This document shows positions 11,189-23,700 of a stretch of DNA of 64,000 nucleotides, piece after piece. The notes below the pieces were generated by a model, which saw only the letters and a list, made by a program, of their open reading frames with translations, made no database searches and had not been told where the DNA came from. The position numbers and the translations under genes were made by a program. Numbering within the stretch: position 1 is the stretch's first letter; every line of letters starts with the position of its first letter. Origin of the DNA: Siphonodentalium dalli (taxonomy: Eukaryota > Mollusca > Scaphopoda > Gadilida > Siphonodentaliidae); NCBI GenBank assembly GCA_032622095.1, contig CP136066.1, positions 196,652,816-196,716,815 of the forward strand. The letters are read 5' to 3'.

Positions 11189-11408
11189 ACAGTAATGCCC
11201 TAAGTAATCGACTCCTTAATTAACCACAGCAGAATTATGGGTAACTTTTCAGGATTTAGTTGGAAATATGCCTTGTTGCCATTCATCGGAAAGCTCTCCC
11301 CCGAGAGCTTTCCGATGAATGGCAACAAGGCATATTTCCAACTAAATCCTGAAAAGTTACCAATAATTCTGCTGTGGTTAAGGAGTCGATTACTTAGGGC
11401 ATTACTGT
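11189..11408. mobile_element. H2 hairpin MITE, intact
   Basis: Nearly perfect 220 bp palindrome, ends ACAGTAATGCCCTAAGTAAT and ATTACTTAGGGCATTACTGT, centre CTCTCCCCCGAGAG near 11298. The open reading frames across it are artefacts of the palindrome. Confidence 0.85.
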
Positions 11409-11907
11409 ATATCCTAGGATACACATGTGTATTATACACAAGTTTGGTACATCGCTCCACAGGGATGTAAGTTTTTAATCTTGAATTTTTGCAAGAAGAT
11501 CAAAATTAACTTATGTCCAACCAACATTTTTTTCAGACTCTTCATAGCTCAACCTCTTATAATTCTGAAAAAATGTACCAGTTATGTTCCAGACTTGCAA
11601 TTACAATGTTTCATAACAGCTATCTTTACCACATTTAGATAATACTATTGGCTGTGTATAACTGAAACATGTGTTAGAACCACAAGTGGCTCATAAAATA
11701 GACTTATGCAATTCAAACAAAGTCATTTTTTGCCACACTAATTATATATATATAGCTAGTATCCTATCATCAAAAACAAATAAAATTAATGCGATTGAAT
11801 TTTAATTGTAACAAATCATTCTCGTTTAAACTGTCCTTGGCACAAACATGTTATCTTCTACATTTAAATCAAAAGCAAAATTATTCTGATAAATTAGACT
11901 GGAACAA

Positions 11908-12167
11908 TTAACCCTTTCAAGATGGGAGTTGCACTGGTGCAGCATTAAAGATCCTGTGCCAGTGCATTCTCTTATATATGCGAGTCTCCCAAGGGAGCCT
12001 AGCTTATATAAGAGAATCCACTGACTTGCAATGTCAAGGTAAATATTGTTAGGCCAATGTATTCTCTTGTATATCTAGGCACCCTATTGGAGACTCGAAT
12101 ATATAAGAGAATGCATGGCACAGGGTTTTCACAACATTTCCGGAAGCTCCAGTCATGAAAGGGTTAA
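11908..12167. mobile_element. Q-family MITE (Q4)
   Basis: TTAACCCTTTCAAGATGGGA ... CTCCAGTCATGAAAGGGTTAA, 260 bp, with two partly decayed hairpins. Confidence 0.75.
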
Positions 12168-12204
12168 TACACTTGTTAAGTATTGCTCAATTAAGTCTTT
12201 AAAA

Positions 12205-12425
12205 TAAATTATCTGTGTTCTCAGACAAGTAGATCTCAATTTTGAGATGAGGAAGGGATCTGTCTATTTTTTTTTTTTTTTTTGCTCAAAAAAGTCCAGA
12301 AACAAACAAAAAGTCATTTTTCCAATATTTCTAACAGAAAATATTGAAAAATATTTTACAAGGATTTTTAAAAGAACATTTCAGTGATGAGGGAGGTGCC
12401 TGAGAACACAGATTTTTTTACTTAT
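12205..12425. mobile_element. Putative foldback MITE just upstream of the 2.8 kb exon
   Basis: ATCTGTGTTCTCAGAC near 12209 is matched by the inverse GCCTGAGAACACAGAT near 12399. Inside are a T16 run and CCAATATTT / AATATTTTAC. The ~200 bp from there to the acceptor has no other feature. Confidence 0.5.
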
Positions 12426-12626
12426 TTGACCTTGTAATGTGTAATATTAACTATTATTTTTTAAATTGCCACATATTCCATTAAAAATGCTCATCAGAGA
12501 TATTATTTTGTCCCATTTAGTTGATTGAAGTGAGTATTATTCGTCAAATGAATCAAAATGAATAAAATATCGCTGTACAATGTTAGATAGAATGGTCTTC
12601 TAATTTATCAATTCTTGTCTCCACAG

Positions 12627-15424
12627 ACTGCGATAGAAACACTAGAGGGGGAAATGGAGAAGTTTTGGCGACATATTGCTAATGACAAGCTTGAGGACGA
12701 TCAGCCTGTAGTTCCAATGGACAACACCGATTGGGCGACGGAATTCCCATGGGCATGGGCTTATAATGAAGAGGACTACGCTAAATATATCCTCAGTAAA
12801 TCCGCTACCACGACAATGTCACAATCGACAATAGATGTCGCCAAGCTGGAGAAAAACGAGATTAATAAACAGATGAAAGAGTCTGATTCTAAATCGGATA
12901 TTATCGATGATACAACTTCTAAAGTGACTGTTGATAAAACGGACGATTTGCATCGCGCACGAGATGACGATGGTGCAAATGTATTTCGACCAAAGGGTAA
13001 AAATAAGGGCAAATCGAAAGACAATAAATCAAAGAAGAAGAAACGTGCTAAAAATGTAAATATTGCTGAGACATCGGCGGACAATGTAAATATAAGTGAT
13101 GTGAAAGTTGATAAACGTGTGGATGATGGCCATTCAGGTGATGATCGTGTATATATGGACAGTGAAAATGTGGACAGAATGATTGCTGCAGATAATGAGA
13201 AACAATTTATAACTGATAGTGATGATTCAAATTTCACAAGTTCATTTAGTCGAAATGATCCATTGAGGCAAGTGATAAGGTTAAAGACGCCCAGCTGTGA
13301 TAAGGATGAGCCTAGCTATAGCACAGATGGCGTGTCTTCTACAGACGACGGCAAAGCCGATACAGAGCTTTCAGAGAGATCTCTCGCAACAAGGGAGATA
13401 ACTGAGGAAGTGCCTTCAGATCAATTAGACGTTGATAGAGATGATGATAATGTTTATGTTAATCTCACAGATATCAGACCAACACACCCTGTTGAGGAGT
13501 CATCACAGTTTTCTTCTGATTCCATTTTCAAATCAACCGATATGAGCACATCCAAATTACAAGATGGCGTGAATGAAGTGACTCTTTCTGCGGGTCAGGA
13601 ATTGCATTCTGGGACTTGTGGTTCAGTGAAAGGGCCTACCATGAAAATGAAATTTCCAACTGATGCAAAAGAGGTAGATGGAGTCAATGAAAAAGATGAA
13701 ATTAGTTCACATGAGGAACGTCCACCTTTCTCAACTGACATGAGCGTGTCGAAATTACATGGCATGGATGATGAAGTGACAATATCTGGAAAAGCAAGGG
13801 ATTCAGAAACCATGGAAACAAGTTCTCAACAGGGGCCTTCTTTAGTAAGGAAACGTGCATCACCTTTTGAGACTGAAAACAATGATGACGTGTCTCGTGC
13901 TAAGGAAACGGATGACGATTCTCAAATTCCTAAAGATGGCTCGCCCTTGATGTCAACAGATATGAGTTCTTCAGTATTGCGTGGACCTGACAGTGATTTT
14001 TCTATATCTGGTGTATCAGGAGATTCACAATCTCTGGAGGCAGGTACAGTACAAGGACCTTCTATAAAACGTAAACCAGGATCTGGTAATAAATCCCCAG
14101 AAACAGACGACAGTTCAAACATTCTACCGGCGGATGAACCAGTTTCTACCGGTCTCAATTTGGATGACAAAATCAGTGACTATCATGTTGGTGAAATAAA
14201 ATCACCGATATCATATCAACCCGGTGAAGACTTATATGGTACTAAAGAAATGGATGATGATTCTCAAATTCCTAAAGATGACTCACACTTGATGTCAACA
14301 GATATGAGTTCTTCAGTTTTGCGCGGACCTGATAGTGATGTTTATATATCTGGTGTACCGGGAGATTCACAATCTCTGGAGGCAGGTTCATTACAAGGAC
14401 CTTCTATAAAACGTAAACCAGGATCTGGTCATAAATCACCAGAAACAGATGACAGTTCAAACATTTTACCGGCGGAGAAACCAGTTTCTACCGGTCTCAA
14501 CTTGGATGACAAACTCAGTGACTATAATGTTGGTGAAGGCAAATCACCGATATCGTATCAAGCTAGTGATTACGTTTCACGTCACAAACAACCTGATTCT
14601 TCCGTTTCAGCTGATGGTAAATCTGAGTTTTCAGACCACGTTGTCAGTGTTGATGATTATGGGAATGTCATGTTGGATTCGATTTGGCAGGTGACGGACG
14701 AAGAGCCGATGTATTACGACGTTGACGAGGATTCTGGGATTTCATCTCCTGAGTACACTGCACGGAATGCTCCGTTTGGAGTCGGCGAAAGTTCCGTGCC
14801 TGTTAATGGAGTTAACCTTGACAGTCTAGTTGACGAATATAATATTCACAGCCCGGAACGAAAAGACGGCTCACATTCAAGAGGCTGGACGTCACCGACA
14901 GATGTCAAAACTCCTAAATCTGATGACAGAACTGACAGGCGGACATCACCAACAGATGTCAAAATAAGTAAACCTGATGACCGAACTGACATGGTTGATG
15001 AACAACCTGACAAACTGTATTCAGAATCAACTTCCAAGGAAACATTCCTAGGCCCTGATGATAATGGGTCTGTTAGTATTAGTGAGACAGCGATACCTGA
15101 GTCAAGGGATATGGACTTGCAGGAGATAAATTTACTTAAAAAATCATTAAAGGGCAGCTTCGATCCTGGACAAAGTTCTACTGAGTTAAAAGACAGTTCT
15201 CTTGGTGCTGATGCAACATCGACGATATCAGTGCAGGGCACATTGCCTGATGATGTAGCCACTGCAGATGATTCTAAACGAATGGTGCGTCGTGGGACGC
15301 CTGAGACTGATGATGTAGCCACTGCAGACGATTCTAAACGAATGGTGCATCTTGGGACGCCTGAGACTGATGAGAAGCTTGGTGATGATGAACCTGCTGT
15401 AGAGATTTCCAAGGAGGTTACCAG
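12627..15424 (+). CDS. Long exon of the giant gene (932 codons plus 2 nt)
   Basis: The acceptor is CTTGTCTCCACAG (ending 12626) and the donor is ACCAG|GTATGA (15424/15425). The reading frame is open throughout. The first ~60 residues look globular (EKFWRHIANDK, then TEFPWAWAYNEEDYAKYI); the rest is acidic, Ser/Thr/Asp-rich and probably disordered. A Lys-rich stretch (KGKNKGKSKDNKSKKKKRAK) at about 12995-13055 could bind nucleic acid or act as a nuclear signal. A motif 'STDMSxSxLxGxDxxxxISG ... QGPSxKRK' occurs four times, the last two inside a 342 nt (114-residue) direct repeat. Near the end are two copies of TSPTDVK..K.DDRTD and two of DDVATADDSKRMV. The exon ends two bases into an Arg codon (AG), which is completed by the G that opens the exon at 17748. 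If the intron were retained, translation would stop after about 14 more residues at 15470. Function unknown. Confidence 0.88.
13911..14570 (+). repeat. Two 114-residue direct repeats inside the 2.8 kb exon
   Basis: Copy 1 starts at the codons for DDSQIPKDGSPLMSTDMSSS near 13911 and copy 2 at DDSQIPKDDSHLMSTDMSSS near 14253, a period of 342 nt in frame. Most differences are scattered single bases, so this is a fairly recent internal duplication. Two more diverged copies of the 'TDMS..L.G' core precede it near 13540 and 13735. Confidence 0.85.
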
Positions 15425-15470
15425 GTATGAATATTCTACAGTGTTTCCAGGTTTCGTAATATGGTTCTAG

Positions 15471-15905
15471 ACATTTGCAGAATGAGGTCCCCAGAGTGTT
15501 TATTTAGTGACGCTACCTCGAACAGTGGGCTAGCATCACTTATTTACCCTCTGGGGACCACATTCTGCTTAGGCCTCATCTCCTTTGGAGAGTATCTTTA
15601 TTATCAAATTAAAAAAAAATTAAGTTCTTTAGAAAGTTTCTTTTTCTTTTTTTTAGTAGTTTCTCTGTATTCCCAAATTGGAAGATGACACATTGCATAA
15701 TTGAGGTGCCCAATGGGAGCACTTAACCATCTGGGAACTTAAATCTGTATCCAGGTCTCCAACCAATATCAGATCAGGTCATGCAAAATGAGCTCCTCCG
15801 AGGATTAAGTTGGTGATGCTGGCCCGCTTTGCAGGATAGCATCACCAAATTCACGCTCTGGGGACCTCATTCTGCAAATGACAGGCACACTACTTCAAGG
15901 CTTGT
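15471..15905. mobile_element. H1 double-hairpin MITE next to a splice donor
   Basis: Hairpins at 15477-15568 and 15783-15875 with a ~215 bp spacer homologous to the copy at 39124. The right end (AAATGACAGGCACACTACTTCAAGG) is intact; the left end is short or truncated, and the first hairpin begins only 52 nt after the donor at 15425. Confidence 0.75.
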
Positions 15906-15957
15906 GTGTGCTATGTCTACCACCTGTGTTCGTATTTTATGAAACATAGCAAGATAT

Positions 15958-16170
15958 ACAGTAATGCCCAAAGTAATTGACCACTTAACCACAGCAGAAT
16001 TATGGGTAATTTTTCAGGATTTAGTCGGAAATATGGCTTGTTGGAATTCATCGGAAAGCTCTCGGCGAGAGCTTTCCGATGAATGGCAACAAGCCATATT
16101 TCCGACTAGATCCTGAAATTATCCATAATTCTGCTGTGGTTAAGGGGTCAATTACTTTGGGCATTACAGT
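15958..16170. mobile_element. H2 hairpin MITE in the second intron
   Basis: ACAGTAATGCCCAAAGTAAT ... ATTACTTTGGGCATTACAGT, centre CTCTCGGCGAGAG near 16062. Compensatory changes keep the arms paired. Confidence 0.85.
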
Positions 16171-16559
16171 TTAAAGCTTGTGTATTTTACATGAGCTTGT
16201 AAGGTGGTGTATGCCCGCATGATAAACAGCTATGTTATGTTGTATTCTTGCTTTCTGTTTGTATCAGTGGTGCGCCTTGATCACTGGGGTTTAATTCTTT
16301 AATAAAGTTATTATCTTCTGACAGCGGCTATTCGACTGTGATGGTATTATATTGTTGGGTCATCATTGTTGGTTTTTCCACATTTTAGTACGTTTTATTA
16401 ACCCACTGTCATGTTGTGTAATTAAACAACATGATAGTTGTGTGTCAAACTGATATCTACAAATGATCAATGAAAAACATTAATCTACATGTGAATAAAC
16501 AACACATGGCTTGCTTATACAGAATAATGGATTTGTATACTGGGGGGTATACTGGATTC

Positions 16560-16960
16560 AGCTCATACATCCATCCGTCCGGAGTTTTTCTCAGTCGTTT
16601 TTTTAATCATTTTCCGTGAAACTTGGCACAGACATCAAGCACCATGGGAACCTGTGCACCCGCAATTATGATGTCTGTGGGACTTTTTTTGATGGAGTTA
16701 TCCCCCTCTTTCGATTTAGAACTTTTCGCAACATGTATAACTTTGTCCTAGCTTTTATTCCTACATTTTTAGGTATTTTTTTTAAAACTTGGCACAGATA
16801 TTTATTACCATGGGAAAATGTGCAACTGCGATTATGACATATGTCCGACTTTTTTTGGTGGAGTTATCCCCCTTTTTTTACTTAGAATTTTTTTCGCAAC
16901 ATGCATAATTTTGTCAGAGCTTTTATTCCTACATTTTTCAGTCAATATGTTTAAGATTAG
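16560..16960. repeat. Two ~176 bp tandem units with ACTTGGCACAGA core
   Basis: GAAACTTGGCACAGACATCA near 16617 recurs as AAAACTTGGCACAGATATTT near 16793, with GGAGTTATCCCCCT and CGCAACATG(T/C)ATAA in each. The rest of the intron to 17747 is unique AT-rich sequence. Confidence 0.65.
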
Positions 16961-17747
16961 GTTTAAGGGTTAGGGTTGTGTTCCTGCAATGGGAATCTGT
17001 TATTTTATTATATTAACTAAATGTTTACTGACATGTGAAATATCTTAGTGTTTTAAAAACACGGGGTATCCTTTATAGTCCCATTGGGACAGTCACACCT
17101 CTAGTTTGATTTGCTCGGATAGAGCTCATGGATACGCATGTCTGAAATATACAAGTTTGCCACATCTTGCCAATATTTTGTATGCATAACTAGCCTTTTT
17201 ATTAAATGCACGAATGGCCTTCATTATAGGTTATAATGTATAAATAACAGTTACCAAATTATGAAAATTTCCTCAAGAATATACTAATATTATAGTAAAA
17301 TGATAGTATGAATATGATATTATCCACAAAATACACTTTGTGTGAGCACATAAATAGTGAGCGATAAGCAGAACACTGAACACAGTGGCGATTTATTTTT
17401 AGTAGAGTATTTAGCAAACGCTGTACCTGTATGTTGTAAACAACTTGGTGACATTTCTAACCAAAGTTCAGTTTGTGAGGTCTCCCCGGTGTTGAGTGTT
17501 TTGCTTATCGTATATTCTTTACATAATGATTGTTTACATAACATGGCCTTTGTTTACATAAAACAGAATACTAACATGACAATAACATGCAATTTACACG
17601 ATATATACGATTGGTATAAGAACAAGGTTTGTCTGTAATATAACATCATTTCTGTTTATGGTGGTTTTAACAGATATGACTATTTTAACAGAAATACCCA
17701 CCACCAATGCTCCGTATCACTTTAATGAATCATTCTTTAAATTTCAG

Positions 17748-20700
17748 GCCAGCTGTATCTCTGAACTTGCCAGGTATCCCTGAAGACTTTGGTGATGATG
17801 ACATCGACAGCTATCCACCTCCCGATGGTGACACAAGCGAGATGCAGGTTCATCACCTCGTCGTCCCGATGATTACCGTTGACCCAGAGAGGCAGACGGA
17901 TGGACTCCATTCCCCAGCTTCACCATCACAAACGGTATCATTCGACCAACAATCAGACCTATACAAGAATTTCTACTCAAAATTTCATACCGAGATGGCG
18001 CAACACTATACAGGCAAGGAGACAGAAACACTGACTGTGAAATCGAAGTATGACGACAGTCGAGGGGTCGAAGCAAGTCCTGCTGTTTCCAGAGAAGCCA
18101 CGCCCATTTGTACGCCTCCGCTAGTTGAAGGTGATCAAGCAACAGACGTCACAACGGATTTGATCAGTCAGGTTATATCAAAAATAGGGAAGCTGGATAA
18201 TGTGGAAAAAGAACAGGCGGAAGGCGATAGCAAAGAGTTAGATGAAAATTCTATCGTGAAACCAAAAGACGGAAGTACAGATCTTAAAATATTAGAGGAG
18301 AGTGGTGAACCAGAAAGTACGGCCGTTGCGACAATGGGCTTCCAGAGTGATGCATCGACACTCGACGAAAAGGGCATGAAAATGCCGACAAAGAAGATAG
18401 ATGAAGCTGTCTCACCAGAGATTGTGAAATCTCTGTCCATCAAGGACATTCCTTGGGTTAAAGGTCACGAGAAACTACCTGATGGAAAGGGAGAGCAGGA
18501 AGTATTCTATATGTCGAGAAATCGAAGGAATTTTACTGTCAACTTCGATCTACCTGAGGAATCTAAACCCGAAAAGCCGAGCCCTCATTCTGTTGATAGG
18601 TCAACTACTGACATAGATTGGGATCCACTAAAGCGACATCTGGTGGTGGAAAAGAAGGATTATACGAAGGACGATATCGACCATCTTGCTGAATACTTAC
18701 TGAAGCTAGACGGATATATTTTGGACGAAAAAGAAGATTCGCCTGAAAGGGAGATCCCAGATGAGACTACACATAATGAGGTCAAGGTCACACGAGGGTC
18801 AGATGTGTATTTGGTCCTCAGAGATATCAAAAAGGTTAGCAGTGAACCACCCGAGGCATCGACTGACGCTGCGGAAGCATTCGATGAGACGATACATGCA
18901 ATAAAAGCAGCACGAGATGTCGACGGTGACTATGACGGAGATGAGAGCTCATATGAAGATTTCGATGAAAATGAATATTACGAATCAGATTCGGCAGATG
19001 AATCTCAAGTCATCAAAACACAAGAGTTTGTCTCATCAAGAAAGGAGGAAATATCAGATGCCACTGTTACAAAAGAAGACGTCGAGTCTTCGCTTCAAGA
19101 ACGGGACGAAACATCAATAAAAATAAAGCTTCCTGTAAAACTCAGGGATACTGAAGCTATCGGAGTTGAACAGGAAGTGGATCAGGATGATAAACACGCC
19201 AATGAATCTGAAGTTAGCCACTCTTTACTACCAGCTGACGATGAATCTTCAGTTGAAGCTAAATCTGGTTCACCTGGAGATGATAATTTGCTTGAATCAA
19301 CAGCCTTGTTGCAGAGGAAACCGATCAGTGATGATACAGGGGATGATAAACAGATGTCCGTGACCGATATGAGTGCGGCCCAGTTAGTCGGCACTGATGA
19401 TTCAACACTAGAGAAGTCAAGTCTTCCAGAAAGTTCTACTCCAGAAGAATCCACAGGAGTGATTATGATGAGAAAACAACCAGTTGATGTTCACGAGACT
19501 AAAGAAGACGATGAGACGACATTAACGGACGCTGAACTGAGAATAAAGAATGTTCAGGAAACTGTGCTCGGAACAATTGACATCACAGGAGGGTCAGCAC
19601 CAGGCTCAACTGGGTTATCTGAACAGGGCATGATATTAATTCCAAAGACCGATAAAACCGAGGATGAGGTGACTCCATTATCCGAGGAAGATAATGTGCT
19701 ATTTATAGATCACAGAGAGATCTATTTAGAGGCAAATGACAAGAATAACATCGTGTACGATAAACCAAGAACACTGGTGCTTACTGTTACAGAAGCTGGA
19801 ACTGTTGAAGAAGTTCAACCAGTAGATGAGATAGAATCAGTTGAGGAGCCAGAAAAAGTGTGTGAATCTCGAGCTGTTGATCTGATTGTTGACAATGTAA
19901 TCGATGAGAAAGAAGCTGAAGATGCCTCTCGCATTCTATTGAGTGAAGGCGACACTGGGTTTTGGATGTCAAAAGACGTACAGAGAATGCAGAATAATGA
20001 TTGCTTGGCATCAGTCACTCAACAAGACGACAAGGTTGAAAAGAAAGAAAAAGATGAAGTGGTAACAACAGAGACAGAGAAAAAGGAACTTATGCCATCA
20101 GACGATCCACTGCAAGTTGATGATACAGCGATGACCACTTCATCAGAGAATGCATTCTTATCATGGCGGGACGATGTTCACGAGACTAAAGAAGACGATG
20201 AGACGACATTAACGGACGCTGAACTGAGAATAAAGAATATTCAGGAAACTGTGCTCGGAACAATTGACATCACAGGAGGGTCAGCACCAGGCTCAACTGG
20301 GTTATCTGAACATGGCGTGGTATTAATGCCAAAGACTGATAAGGATGAGGTGGCTCCATTATCAGAGGAAGATAGTGCGCTATTTATAGATCACAGGGAG
20401 ATCTATTTAGAGGCAAATGACAAGAGTAGCATCGTGTATGATAAACCAAGAACTCTGGTGCTTACTGTTACAGAAGCTGGAACTGTTGAAGAAGTTCAAC
20501 CAGTAGATGAGATAGAACCAGTTGAGGAGCCAGAAAAAGTTTGTGAAACTCGAGCTGTTGATCTGATTGTTGACAATGTAATCGATGAGAAAGAAGCTGA
20601 AGATGCCTCTCGCATTCTATTGAGTGAAGGCGACACTGGGTTTTGGATGTCAAAAGACTTACAGAGAATGCAGAATAATGATTGCTTGGCATCAGTCACT

Positions 20701-23700
20701 CAACAAGACGACAAGGTTGAAAAGAAAGAAAAAGATGAAGTGGTAACAACAGAGACAGAGAAAAAGGAACTTATGCCATCAGACAATCCACTGCAAGTTG
20801 ATGATACAGCGATGACCACTTCATCAGAGAATGCATTCTTATCATGGCGGGACGATATCTTGTCAGACATTGTTGGACAGACTGTTGATCAGGAGGCTAA
20901 GATAGTGGCGTCGGACAGTATGGACATGATAGCGAAAGAGGCGGATTCTTTGTCTAAAATTGACGCAGATCAAGGCGAAGATGACAAACAACTACTAGAC
21001 AATGCTGCAGCGTATCGAGAAAAAGAAGAGGATAGTGTAACAGCAAATCTTCCACAAGCAGCTGAAGCTGAGGACGTTTCTCAAATATCGGAGACTGAGC
21101 TAAGAATAAAAAACATTCAGGAGACGATTCTCAGCCGAGAAGTTCACTCCAGCAGTCCGCCTCCAATTTCGACAGCATTACCTGCTAATACTACTGTGTC
21201 AATTACAGACGTCACCAGAAGAAGTCGGTCACCTGAGTCAGTTTTCTCAATTGACGGCACTGGCACAAATAGAATACTCCGAGAAGAAGGCGACGCAGCT
21301 TTCTGGTTTTCAAAAGATGTGAGCAACATGCAGCAAGAAGACACTTTCGCGAGATACTGCATGAATATATCTGAGCAAGAACGTCAAGATGTATTAGAAT
21401 CTGAAGTCAGTCAATCTTTACTACCAGCTGACGATTCATCCTCAATTGAAGCTAAATCTGGTCCACCTGGAGAAGACAATTTGCTTGAATCAACAGCCTT
21501 GTTGCAGAGGAAACCCATCGGAGATGATATGGGGGATGATAAACAGATGTCCGAGACCGATATGAGTGAAGCTCAGTTAATCGGTGCAGATACATCAACG
21601 ATGGAGAAGTCAAATCTTCCAGAAAGTTCTACTCAAGAAGAATCCACGGGAGTGGTTATGATGAGAAAACTACCAGTTGATGTTGATCATCAAACTCAAG
21701 ATGTTGATGAGACTAAAGAAGCTGATGAGACAACATTAGCGGAAACAGAGTTGAATATTAAGAATATTCAGGAAACTGTCCTCGGAACAATTGACATCTC
21801 AGGAGGGGCTGCGCCTGGATCCACTGGGCTATCGGAACAGGGCATGATCTTAGTGTCAAGGCCAGATAAAACCGAGGATGAACCAGGATCCACCGGGATA
21901 TCTGAACTTCTATATATAGATCACAAAGAGATCTATTTAGAGACAGATGATAAGAAGAACATCGTGTATGAGAAACCAAGAACTCTGGCGCTTACAGAAG
22001 TGGTAACTGATGAAGATGTTCAACAGGTTGATGAGATAGAACCAGTTGAGGAGCCAGATACAACAGAGGATGATGCTAATTTGAACAGAGCTCTGGTCGG
22101 TGAAGAATCAACAGCTTTCTGGATGCAGAAGGAGTTAACTGTGTCGCAAAATGAGGATTTACTTGGCCAGGTATGCATTAGTCAGCTTGATCCAGACATA
22201 ACTACAGTTGATGATATTGGACAGGCTCAACCAGTTGAGAGTGAGCTGACTGAAGCATCTCCGTTACCTGCTGACGTGACCACTTCCATCGAATCACAGT
22301 CAAAATTGTCAGAAGAATTAGCTGAAGATGGTTGTGAAGTGATGATAAAGAAACGGTTGCTAGGGGAACCTGAAGTAGTTGAGAATGAGGTTGGAGACAC
22401 CTTTATTGACCATGTTGAAATCACACTCGAGCAGACGGACAAAGATGTGCTGGAACATAGAAAAACTCAGACAATTTCAGCACCATCTGATCAACCTGAA
22501 AAACATCCAGACATTGATCAACCAAGTCTAGATTCAACAAATGATATTTCGGATAAGACAGAAGACAGTCTTTCTGAGAAAAGAGAGCCTGGATTTGATA
22601 GTTACCATGGTGATCAAGTTTTGAGGAGCGAGGAATCAACAGCATTCTGGATGCAAAAAGAACAAAATGCTGCTCAAAATGAGGATTATTTCGCAAAGCT
22701 GTGTATGAATTCAGTTGAACCTCCTCTTACCGCAGATGTTGAAGATGTTGTATCTACTCAACCAGATGTCCAGCTCGAGTTGAAAGAAGTTGAAACCTTA
22801 GAGCTGCAGAAAACAATTGAGGTGGCCACAGAAATTAGAGATGATGAAATGAGATCAAAGTTTGTTGAAGGAATGAGTGAAGAAGAATTTCAGGAATTAA
22901 GGTTGAAAGGTGTCGAGCCAGTGAAAATGGACTCGGTTGAGATGAAGACTGAATTGACTGATGTCCAAGGTGCTGAGCTAAGCAAGGTTGATCCAGTTAC
23001 ATCAGAGATCAGCTTAGGTGATTTAATCAGGACTGCGGATACTGAAATAGACAAAGCTGATGTTGAGTTAATATCTTATTCTGATGCTTCACTTTCACAG
23101 CAGGAGGCTGCCAAAGCTGATGAAGCAACTCTTGAAGTTGATATGTCGGTTGTTGATGATGACCGGGAGAAATTTTTAAAGAAGATAGTTTCTGATATGG
23201 ATACAGATTATCACAACGCTGAATTAATGTTTGACGGACAACCATCGGAACAAGCCGTTATCAGCGACATTCCGATTGAGACAGCTGATTCGGAAAAATC
23301 AGAGATCACAAAGACAGATGCCGTCGAAGAGAAACATGAATTGGGTGAAATATCTAATACTGATGACGTTAATCATCAGCTCGCAAATGTTGATGAAGTA
23401 ACCATGGAAACAACAGAGAGGTCAGAGAGATTTCAAACACAGACAGATGTTGAAGTTATCCACACTGATTTAGGAGACATAAGTGATGTAGCCAAGGCTG
23501 AATTAGAGTTGGCTGACATCATTCAAATTGTTCATGAGCAAACAGAAACAAGTGTTTCTGAAGTTACAAAAACAGATATAACAGTCACTGATGTGGAAGA
23601 CGAGAGTCAAGGTCAAACAGATATCAAAAATGTAACCGTGGATACTGCTGACATGGAAGAGATTGTCAATGAGAAAGCTGAGATGAACGACCAAGAAACT

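Noticed and set aside
12776-13237. 153-codon antisense frame opposite the 2.8 kb exon
   Set aside because: Ser/Phe/Leu-rich complement of an acidic sense frame; a shadow.
17320-17640. Overlapping frames on both strands upstream of the giant exon
   Set aside because: Imperfect palindrome in AT-rich intron (GCGATAAGCAGAACACTGAACAC / GTGTTGAGTGTTTTGCTTATCG), no coding features.
17707-17747. ATG at 17707 as the start of the giant frame
   Set aside because: It lies before a clear acceptor, and the phase match with 15424 argues for splicing rather than a new start.
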